Origin: an uncultured Alphaproteobacteria bacterium | GTDB lineage: Bacteria > Pseudomonadota > Alphaproteobacteria > RF32 > CAG-239 | Assembly (NCBI GenBank): GCA_946618745.1 | Contig: CAMOLN010000060.1 | Span: 1-6,261, forward strand | Direction: 5' to 3' | DNA length: 6,261 nucleotides | Shown here: in pieces, positions 1 to 5,690 of the stretch | Position numbering within the stretch: position 1 is the stretch's first letter | How the letters are laid out: each line of letters begins with the position of its first letter | Position numbers and translations under genes: made by a program | Notes under the pieces: model-generated | The model's database searches: none | Told to the model about the DNA's origin: nothing | Seen by the model: the letters and a program-made list of their open reading frames with translations, nothing else

Positions 1-1
1 G

Positions 2-25
2 TCCTTTACTAGTAAATAACGTTAT
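2..25 (-). promoter_or_regulatory. Leader with two abutting palindromes and a Shine-Dalgarno-like site for an off-window gene
   Basis: Two perfect palindromes sit end to end: TTTACTAGTAAA at 5-16 and ATAACGTTAT at 16-25. They share base 16 and lie just downstream of the leftward promoter, within the expected first 30 transcribed bases. Read on the minus strand, AAAGGA (plus-strand bases 2-7) resembles a ribosome binding site and overlaps the first palindrome, so a start codon is expected a few bases beyond position 1. A protein or RNA hairpin here could control transcription or ribosome access. The palindromes are directly visible, but their role is inference, and AT-rich DNA yields short palindromes by chance. 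Confidence 0.4.
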
Positions 26-37
26 CCTAACATAATA

Positions 38-66
38 ATTATATCACATTTTTAGACCTATAGCAA
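38..66 (-). promoter_or_regulatory. Sigma-70-type promoter reading leftward out of the window
   Basis: On the minus strand, TTGCTA (61-66, four of six matches to TTGACA) is followed after exactly 17 bases by a perfect TATAAT (38-43). A TG one base before the -10 gives the extended form TGATATAAT. The predicted start of transcription is near position 31. The promoter lies after the rnhB stop and points the same way, so it should serve a gene beginning just left of the window. It is the best promoter match I noticed in the window. The GANTC cluster begins 12 bases upstream of the -35 element. Confidence 0.7.
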
Positions 67-77
67 GCCTAAAAACC

Positions 78-138
78 GATTCTACTATCCTTGAGTCTGA
101 CTCGATTTTCTTAAGATTCTCTAAAGGTAATTCGATTC
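78..138. promoter_or_regulatory. Cluster of five GANTC sites (CcrM-type methylation sites)
   Basis: GANTC occurs at 78-82, 93-97, 99-103, 115-119 and 134-138. By eye I find only six more in the remaining 6.2 kb, at about 630, 2763, 5375, 5683, 5729 and 6113. The second and third sites form an inverted pair, GAGTC-T-GACTC. In alphaproteobacteria, CcrM methylates the adenine of GANTC, and the hemimethylated state after fork passage switches some promoters, including ccrM's own in Caulobacter. The cluster lies directly upstream of the promoter at 38-66, so methylation-dependent control of the off-window gene is the natural reading. The sites are visible; the methylation and regulation are inferred. 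Confidence 0.6.
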
Positions 139-140
139 GA

Positions 141-167
141 AAAAAAATTATTTTAGAAAAAAATTAT
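141..167. repeat. Short direct repeat of an A/T tract at the 3' end of rnhB
   Basis: AAAAAAATTAT occurs at 141-151 and again at 157-167, a 16-base period that overlaps the rnhB stop codon. On the minus strand this gives two successive T-runs after the gene. They could help end transcription, but no GC-rich stem precedes them, so I do not call a normal intrinsic terminator. The tract could also bend DNA upstream of the leftward promoter. Confidence 0.35.
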
Positions 168-784
168 AAAAACGCCTGTATCGGCTTATAACTCAACCGA
201 TGAACACCTTTCACAATTCCGTGCTTTTGCAACCCCTCAATATGCGCTTTGGTGCCATAGCCGGCATTTTTTTCAAACCCGTAAAACGGATATTGCTTTG
301 CCAAATCACACATCAATTTATCTCTGGTTACTTTTGCCATAATCGAAGCCGCCGCGATTGAATAACTTCTGGCATCTCCTTTAATAATTGTCTGACAATC
401 ACATCCCAGTCCTAACGGTTTTTGATTGCCGTCAACCAACGCAAAATCAATCTGCTTTTCCAAATTCTTTACTGCGCGGGTCATTGCCAAAAATGTTGCC
501 TGCAAAATATTCTTCTCATCTATCTCTTGTGCTGACGCCTCACCGGTTGCCGCCAAAATATGTCCTTTAGCTCGTTCTTCCAACAATTTATCATACAAGA
601 CTTCGCGTTTCTTTGCTGACAACTTTTTGGAATCATTTAAATTTTGCAGCAAAAATTCATCAATTTCTTTAGTCAGAAAAACCACCGCCCCGGCCATCAC
701 CGGACCTGCCCAAGGCCCTCTGCCAGCCTCATCAACCCCGGCAATTAAACCTTGATATTGATTTTCAAAACTAAAGTCCGGCAT
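164..784 (-). CDS. rnhB: Ribonuclease HII
   Basis: Cleaves the RNA strand of RNA/DNA hybrids in the cytoplasm and starts removal of misincorporated ribonucleotides from DNA. The 206-residue product matches the usual length of about 200 and appears complete. The N-terminal GVDEAGRGPWAGPV (16-29) carries acidic residues D18 and E19. DSKKLS follows at 51-56. D108 lies in LVDGN, and the block from KGD (D127) through SIAAASIMAKVTRD (132-145) is the family's second signature. GYGTKAH at 165-171 is the conserved C-terminal motif. The ATG lies 3 bases after the stop of the S66 peptidase gene, with only a weak GGA-type ribosome site, so translation is probably coupled and the gene is probably last in the operon. 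The next transcription unit leftward has its own promoter. In several alphaproteobacteria rnhB neighbours ccrM. Confidence 0.97.
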   Translation of the reverse strand: MPDFSFENQYQGLIAGVDEAGRGPWAGPVMAGAVVFLTKEIDEFLLQNLNDSKKLSAKKREVLYDKLLEERAKGHILAATGEASAQEIDEKNILQATFLAMTRAVKNLEKQIDFALVDGNQKPLGLGCDCQTIIKGDARSYSIAAASIMAKVTRDKLMCDLAKQYPFYGFEKNAGYGTKAHIEGLQKHGIVKGVHRLSYKPIQAFL

Positions 785-787
785 AAA

Positions 788-1771
788 TTACCATTCCAAA
801 GTTATCTTATCACCGATAATTTGGCATTTACCGCCCAAAGGCAAAGTGGCAATCGGAGTAGTATGCCCAAAATCCATATTGGCAATAATCGGTAATCCTT
901 TAAGTTGCGGAATTGAACGCACAATATATTCCAAATCGGCTTTTGTAACTTCGGAAGCTTTTTGAAAACGTCCGATTAAAAGCGCTTTCACATTGGTAAA
1001 ATCAGCTCTTTGCGCCATAGCTTGCAACTGACGTAAAAATTCTACTTTGTCTGCACCGGAAATAAAGCAATTTTCTACTGCCAATATTGTCGGTTGCTCA
1101 AACTTAACCGCAAAATCGGTGCCGTTAAGCAAAACTAAGGTGCTTAAATTGCCGCCCTCTAATATTCCCTGCGCATTACCATTTTGCAATATCCACCAAC
1201 CGTCATTTTTGATAAATTCGCGTTTTTCCTGATCCAAAAACCACAAATCATCACTCCATTCAGAAGATGCCACCAAATCGTTTTTACCGCTGAAAAGTAT
1301 TTTTTGCATACAATCAAGAGTATATTCATTACCCTTCTTCATACCGATTGAACTGTAATGCGGACCATAAAATGTTATCAATCCGGTCTTGGCTCTGATA
1401 CCATTTAACAATGCGGTGATATCTGAAAAACCGCAAACAATTTTAGGGTTTGCCTTAATAATTTCATAATCTAAAAACGGCAACACCTGATTGGAATTAA
1501 ATCCGCCGATAATCGTAAAAATCGCTTTAACATTTTTATCCTTAAAAGCATCCATGATATCTTCGGCGCGTTTTTCATAACTTGACGTCTTAAATTCATC
1601 AAAATTATCATCAGTAGTATTTTTACCAAAACTCACCTTTAGTCCCGCTGCTTCAAAACGTTCTTTGGCAATCGCCCGACAATCAGCCCCGATAATTTTA
1701 ATACCTGTTGATGGTGCAACTACTCTTATTTCATCACCCTTTTGCAATAATTGCGGTTTTATATTACTCAT
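788..1771 (-). CDS. S66-family serine carboxypeptidase (LD-carboxypeptidase / MccF-like)
   Basis: S66 enzymes are cytoplasmic serine peptidases. LdcA removes the terminal D-Ala from murein tetrapeptides during recycling, whereas MccF-type members cleave the amide bond of microcin C-like peptide nucleotides and give immunity. The 327-residue product has the likely triad: S106 in CGFSDITAL (nucleophile elbow), E223 in ILAVEN, and H293 in FGHTTPIATLPLG. GGFNSNQVLPFLDYE (89-93 central) and the Trp-containing segment at 162-183 look more like the MccF branch than classical LdcA, which usually has GGYG...RLL here. EGGNLSTL (195-202) is the family motif before the Glu. No signal peptide is seen, consistent with a cytoplasmic enzyme. 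The ATG is preceded by AGGA seven bases upstream and lies 9 bases after the ATPase stop. I am sure of the family but not of the substrate. Confidence 0.92.
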   Translation of the reverse strand: MSNIKPQLLQKGDEIRVVAPSTGIKIIGADCRAIAKERFEAAGLKVSFGKNTTDDNFDEFKTSSYEKRAEDIMDAFKDKNVKAIFTIIGGFNSNQVLPFLDYEIIKANPKIVCGFSDITALLNGIRAKTGLITFYGPHYSSIGMKKGNEYTLDCMQKILFSGKNDLVASSEWSDDLWFLDQEKREFIKNDGWWILQNGNAQGILEGGNLSTLVLLNGTDFAVKFEQPTILAVENCFISGADKVEFLRQLQAMAQRADFTNVKALLIGRFQKASEVTKADLEYIVRSIPQLKGLPIIANMDFGHTTPIATLPLGGKCQIIGDKITLEW

Positions 1772-1780
1772 TTTTCATTC

Positions 1781-3049
1781 CTATTTAATCACAGAAAACA
1801 ATGGTTTGTTAGATTGCAACAAAATACGCTGTTGTTCAATCAAAGTTGCCATATTTAATTTACCGTTTCTAATCATACCTCTGACTTGACATCCGGCATT
1901 AACATCAGGATTGGTAAATATTGTTGAAACTTGAGCTCTTTTAGGAGCACCGGTCAAAATTTGATGCACAATTCCTAAAAGACCACCGGCCACCAACTCA
2001 TAAGCCATACTTTCGCTAATACCTGATGAAGCTGCATATTTAACCAATGAATTAATAGCCTCATTAACATTATTAGCGTGAATTGATGATAACACCAAGT
2101 GTCCAGAAGTTGCCGCACGCAAAGCCTCTGAAGCAATATCCGGCGAACGTATCTCACCTAAATATATATAACGCGGTTTAGAACGCAAAGCCGATTTAAT
2201 ACCTTCTGACCAAACACCTCCCGGCGGAACGGTTTGTTTGCACAATCCCAATTCATTATTCGGAGTAATATACACTCCATCCAACGGCAACTCCACCGGA
2301 TCCTCAATCGTAAAAGCATATCCGCCTTTTTGGCTCAAATATTCTTTCAATAATGCCGCAATGGTGGTGCTTTTTCCCGAACCGGTTGCTCCGGCCAACA
2401 ATATCAACCCGCTTCCGCCTGCCAAAGATAGTAAATGATTATAAACACCTTGTGGCAGACCTAAATCTTTCAAATCCGGAACTTTGGTCGGCATTTTACG
2501 AGCGCAAAACTGTTGTCCTCCGGTAGCAACCGTTCGTTCAACACGATAGTTACGCCCCTTATATTGCAACAAATAACTCGGATTATCCTTATAAGCCCCT
2601 TCTATAGCTGTCAGAAACTCATCAAAATCCTTAAAATGCACATAGATTAAACCGGCATTAGTCTTTCCGCCCCATATATAAGTCCGTTTATCGGGAGTAA
2701 TGTAAACATCTGAAAAAGTAACCGAATTTATCTCACCTAAACCTATACACTCAATTTCCAAGGATTCCACATCATTATCTGCAATTTTAGATTGTAATAT
2801 AGCACTCTCGTTATTTTGTAATTTTTCCGCTGCAGTTTCTCTTTTTTCGTTTTTTTGTCCTGTTGTAAATTGTGAAATCGATCCGCTATTCAACATATTT
2901 GTTGAACTGGCAACCCCATCTGCCGTTCCTCCCGGATGCACTGTCCTATTATCCAAAGATCCTTGCATCTGCCTGATATTTCTACTGCTTACAGATCTTG
3001 CCGGAGCAACACTTGCTTTTGAAGAATTAAAATTACCAAACAATCCCAC
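1781..3049 (-). CDS. Secretion/pilus-type hexameric ATPase (PilT/DotB/TraJ class)
   Basis: A 422-residue member of the GspE/PilT/VirB11 superfamily of hexameric ATPases that power pili or type IV secretion from the inner-membrane face. Residues 1-95 are Ser/Asn/Gly-rich and probably disordered. About 96-190 resembles the N-terminal PAS-like domain of PilT-type ATPases. The catalytic part has Walker A GATGSGKST (220-228), Asp box FTIEDPVE (246-253), Walker B YIYLGEIRSP (294-303, E299) and His box TSGHLVLSSIHANN (314-327, H317 and H324). The AIRM-type C-terminal motif typical of PilT is not evident. That and the overall pattern suggest the DotB/TraJ type, but I cannot settle this by eye. The start is GTG, chosen because AGGAG lies seven bases upstream. 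No other pilus or secretion gene lies in the window. It is the first gene of a three-gene operon with an S66 peptidase and rnhB. Confidence 0.85.
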   Translation of the reverse strand: MGLFGNFNSSKASVAPARSVSSRNIRQMQGSLDNRTVHPGGTADGVASSTNMLNSGSISQFTTGQKNEKRETAAEKLQNNESAILQSKIADNDVESLEIECIGLGEINSVTFSDVYITPDKRTYIWGGKTNAGLIYVHFKDFDEFLTAIEGAYKDNPSYLLQYKGRNYRVERTVATGGQQFCARKMPTKVPDLKDLGLPQGVYNHLLSLAGGSGLILLAGATGSGKSTTIAALLKEYLSQKGGYAFTIEDPVELPLDGVYITPNNELGLCKQTVPPGGVWSEGIKSALRSKPRYIYLGEIRSPDIASEALRAATSGHLVLSSIHANNVNEAINSLVKYAASSGISESMAYELVAGGLLGIVHQILTGAPKRAQVSTIFTNPDVNAGCQVRGMIRNGKLNMATLIEQQRILLQSNKPLFSVIK

Positions 3050-3056
3050 CTTTTAT

Positions 3057-3061
3057 CTCCT
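3057..3061 (-). promoter_or_regulatory. Ribosome binding site that fixes the GTG start of the ATPase gene
   Basis: On the minus strand AGGAG lies seven bases before GTG at 3047-3049. No in-frame ATG nearby has a comparable site, so GTG is preferred as the start codon. Confidence 0.75.
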
Positions 3062-3088
3062 CTTTTCAAAACAAATCATATTTGATAA

Positions 3089-3116
3089 ATTATAACTTGC
3101 ACTGCTTAATTTTTAA
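3089..3116 (-). promoter_or_regulatory. Probable promoter of the ATPase-S66-rnhB operon
   Basis: On the minus strand a perfect TATAAT (3089-3094) lies about 40 bases before the ATPase start. TTAAAA (3111-3116), a four-of-six match to the -35 consensus, is 16 bases further upstream. The start of transcription would fall near 3082, giving a leader of about 33 bases. The surrounding DNA is very AT-rich, which raises the chance of a fortuitous match. A 14-base palindrome TTTTTAATTAAAAA (3110-3123) overlaps the -35 element. Confidence 0.45.
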
Positions 3117-3155
3117 TTAAAAAATATTAATTATACAAATATCCTTTTCTGTTTC

Positions 3156-3353
3156 TCATATTATTTTTCTTGCCCATTTCTCAATAATATTTATAAACTT
3201 TACCCCTAAAACGTTTGATGTATACCATTCTAACATTGTCATTCCGATTATTGCATTTCGCTCAAAATCCGGATTTTCCACCATTAGCTTGCAATTTTGC
3301 ACACAACCGATAATATTACCCAAGCTATATGATTTTGCGATATAAATTAGCAC
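3156..3353 (-). CDS. Doubtful small protein overlapping the end of the U32 gene
   Basis: A 65-codon reading frame, GTG to TGA, overlaps the last 29 bases of the U32 gene in a different frame and fills most of the otherwise empty stretch to 3155. I do not recognise it. The product has two Cys (residues 18 and 21), an aromatic MLEWYTSN stretch and a basic C-terminus, EKWARKII, with no clear membrane segment or signal peptide. GGTGGGG seven bases before the GTG is only a loose ribosome site. A better GAGGAG lies 21 bases upstream, too far away. The frame extends to an ATG at 3452, but that part is embedded in the U32 coding sequence and is unlikely to be translated. Codon use looks compatible with the neighbours. 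Translational coupling to the U32 gene would be possible, but the ORF could be chance. Confidence 0.3.
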   Translation of the reverse strand: MLIYIAKSYSLGNIIGCVQNCKLMVENPDFERNAIIGMTMLEWYTSNVLGVKFINIIEKWARKII

Positions 3354-5595
3354 TTTGCGTCCCCACCGGTTTTTCTCCTCGCCATAATTTTTGCCAAATC
3401 TCAGCCACTTCATCTGCCGAATAATCAATATGGCAAAAATCAGCTTTAGCATATTCTACCGTCAACTCAGCTAGTGCATTAACAGCACAAAACGGCTCTT
3501 TTGAATATACTTCGGTCAGACAATTTTCGCTTTTCACCAAATATTTCTTGCCCGCATTTTCCAACTCACTCCATTTTAATTTTTTATCACAATTTTTACA
3601 ATCATTATCGCGCACACAAACCGCCGAAGTAAACAGAGGAATATTCTGATATACCGTAAACACCACCGGTAAAGAAGCCTTCTTTGATAATTCTTTTATG
3701 TTATCTAAAACATCTTCAACCGACAAAGTAACTCGCGATACCCCCATATCTTTTGCCATGGCTATCGCTTGAGTATTCAACATATAAATCATACTGTCAA
3801 AACTTATATCCGTTTCGTTTTCCGGCAACACACTCAATCCCCAATAATTACCGATTTCCCATTTTTTATAGCCTTTTGCCAGTAATACATCTATTTTTTG
3901 TTTCATCTTTACCACATCACGACAAACCGTAGGTATTGCAATTCTCACCTTTTCCTTAGGCAGAGAATTTATATCCTCAATCAAACTTTTTTCACTGATT
4001 AAATAAATAATTTCATCAATCAACCGCAAATCCAATTTCTGACATTTCTCCGCATTATCAATCTTTACAATCCACCGCCATTTCTCCGGTAATTTTCTTG
4101 CATTTGGCTTATCAATAATGATATTATCCGGCTTTAATTCAATTTTTGCATACAAGTCTCGTCGTAATTCGTTCAGCATAGACACCGGCACAAACAACTC
4201 TGATTTGTTTTCAATAACCAAATTCCCCAAATCAAACTTAACCTCACCGGTTTTGCTAAAAGCCTTTTCTATCGCTTCTGACACTTTGGCAACATTTTGC
4301 GCTGTTGCAAAATTTCCCTCTATCTCACTCTGTTTATCCATCGCCGTTGCCACAACTTTCCCCGGCTCAACTTTAACTTTTATCTCAATTGCCGGCTTCT
4401 GCCAAAATTCTTTAGGTTTCGGTTTTTTATAATCATAAGCGCCTTTAACTTCCGAAGATGACGCTAAATAAATCGGCATTCCAACCTTAATCTTAAATTC
4501 TGTATAAGGAATTGTAACTTCTACTTTTATCCCCTTTTCTGCCTCAAATACATTTTTACCGCCTACTCTTAAATTTTGCAACGAAAACCCCCAAGGCTTT
4601 TCTTCACCGGGAATTTCTATTTGCAAACCATCATGTCGGGCAATTTTATGATTTGGAGTAAAAATTATTTTTCTCCCCGTAATTTCTTCGATTTTTCCTA
4701 TCTCCAAACCGCGGTGCCCCACATAATTTCTATCTATCACCATCTTATCACGACCGTTAAAATGAAATTTACACCACGGACGAGCAAAAATTTGTTTAAT
4801 ATTATCCGCTCTGTTTGCTAAATTCTTTTCTCCGTTTAAAATTCGCCGATAATAATCAACTACTGCCGCAACATACAACGCATTTTTCTTACGCCCTTCA
4901 ATCTTCAATGAATAAACCGGAAGTTGCAAAACGTCTTCTTCTAAAGCCAAATCTTTCATTGAAAAACAATGACTGTTCTTCCCGTCTTTAACAAATTCCG
5001 CCCGACACGGATACATACATTTACCCCGATTGGCACTTCGCCCCTCTGTTATTGAAGAAAATTGGCATATTCCGCTGTATGAATAACACAAAGCCCCGTG
5101 AATAAAACATTCCAACTCTAAATTTTCAATTTTAGCAATCTCTTCAATCTCTTTTCTTGTCAACTCCCGAGCCAAAACCACCCGCTCAAATCCTAGTTTT
5201 TGTAAAGCCAATGCTCCCTCTTTATTATGAACTGCCATTTGCGTGCTGGCATGCAAAGCAATCTCGGGAAAATATTTCTTAACCACTCTGACCACACCCA
5301 AATCCTGTACAATCAAAGCATCTACTTTAGCCGCACGACATATTTGCAAATTTTTTATCAAATCTGGTAATTCCGATTCTTGCAAAACCGTATTAATCGT
5401 AACAAAAACTTTTTTACCTAATGAATGAGCGTAACCGGTAAATTCATTTAACTCTTGCGCATCAAAATTATTGGCGGTTGCCCTAGCCGAAAATTGTTTT
5501 AAACCCAAATACACCGCATCAGCACCGTAATATAACGCGGCATATCCCGCCTCTATATCTCCGGCCGGAGCCAATAATTCTTTTTTCATTGCCAT
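3325..5595 (-). CDS. U32 peptidase-family protein, probable RNA hydroxylation factor (RlhA/TrhP-like)
   Basis: U32 proteins were first named collagenase-like peptidases. Studied bacterial members such as RlhA (23S rRNA C2501) and TrhP (tRNA wobble uridine) are needed for RNA hydroxylation, and UbiU/UbiV for ubiquinone hydroxylation with an iron-sulfur cluster. The N-terminus ELLAPAGDIEAGYAALYYGA (6-25) is the typical U32 opening. The signature ECFIHGALCYSYSGICQFSS (152-171) holds C160 and C167, followed by C183 and C187, a likely metal-binding set. SLKIEGRKKNALYVAAVVDY (219-238) is another family block. The 756 residues exceed the roughly 650 of E. coli RlhA. Residues 500-690 look like a second, diverged barrel with cysteines C650, C656, C659 and C682. 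The ATG is preceded by AAAGA nine bases upstream. It is divergent from the antiporter gene. The exact RNA target is not determinable here. Confidence 0.9.
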   Translation of the reverse strand: MAMKKELLAPAGDIEAGYAALYYGADAVYLGLKQFSARATANNFDAQELNEFTGYAHSLGKKVFVTINTVLQESELPDLIKNLQICRAAKVDALIVQDLGVVRVVKKYFPEIALHASTQMAVHNKEGALALQKLGFERVVLARELTRKEIEEIAKIENLELECFIHGALCYSYSGICQFSSITEGRSANRGKCMYPCRAEFVKDGKNSHCFSMKDLALEEDVLQLPVYSLKIEGRKKNALYVAAVVDYYRRILNGEKNLANRADNIKQIFARPWCKFHFNGRDKMVIDRNYVGHRGLEIGKIEEITGRKIIFTPNHKIARHDGLQIEIPGEEKPWGFSLQNLRVGGKNVFEAEKGIKVEVTIPYTEFKIKVGMPIYLASSSEVKGAYDYKKPKPKEFWQKPAIEIKVKVEPGKVVATAMDKQSEIEGNFATAQNVAKVSEAIEKAFSKTGEVKFDLGNLVIENKSELFVPVSMLNELRRDLYAKIELKPDNIIIDKPNARKLPEKWRWIVKIDNAEKCQKLDLRLIDEIIYLISEKSLIEDINSLPKEKVRIAIPTVCRDVVKMKQKIDVLLAKGYKKWEIGNYWGLSVLPENETDISFDSMIYMLNTQAIAMAKDMGVSRVTLSVEDVLDNIKELSKKASLPVVFTVYQNIPLFTSAVCVRDNDCKNCDKKLKWSELENAGKKYLVKSENCLTEVYSKEPFCAVNALAELTVEYAKADFCHIDYSADEVAEIWQKLWRGEKPVGTQSANLYRKII

Positions 5596-5690
5596 AAATT
5601 TATATCTTTCGTTAAAATTATTAAACGTTTGTTTATATATTACATATTATATTAATCTGCAACTAAATTTATTTTTTCCGAGGAGTCATT
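5596..5690. promoter_or_regulatory. Divergent intergenic region between the U32 gene and the antiporter
   Basis: This 95-base, very AT-rich spacer must hold the start signals of both divergent genes. On the minus strand, TTGCAG (5657-5662) and TATATA (5634-5639) are 17 bases apart, and a perfect TATAAT lies at 5646-5651 without a good -35. No convincing plus-strand pair stands out. AAACGTTT at 5623-5630 is a short palindrome. I would not fix either promoter from this. Confidence 0.3.
5680..5685 (+). promoter_or_regulatory. Ribosome binding site of the antiporter gene
   Basis: GAGGAG ends five bases before ATG at 5691, a strong match to the Shine-Dalgarno consensus that decides the start. A GANTC site (5683-5687) overlaps it, probably by chance. 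Confidence 0.8.

Noticed and set aside
426..755. A plus-strand 109-codon ORF opposite rnhB
   Set aside because: It is antisense to conserved RNase HII motifs and its composition reflects the complement of that gene.
3110..3123. TTTTTAATTAAAAA palindrome as a terminator
   Set aside because: It is made only of A and T, so a hairpin would be weak, and it sits over a probable promoter rather than directly after a gene.
3156..3342. Similar endings of the U32 protein and the small ORF (both end RKII)
   Set aside because: Only four residues match and the surrounding DNA does not align well, so a duplication is not supported.
3354..3452. Upstream extension of the small ORF to an ATG at 3452
   Set aside because: The extension is embedded in the U32 C-terminal coding sequence, has no ribosome site at the ATG, and would double the overlap; the GTG at 3353 is more economical.
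4118..4432. A plus-strand 104-codon ORF opposite the U32 gene
   Set aside because: It lies wholly antisense to a well-supported conserved gene, has no ribosome binding site that I can see, and its translation looks like a reading-frame shadow.
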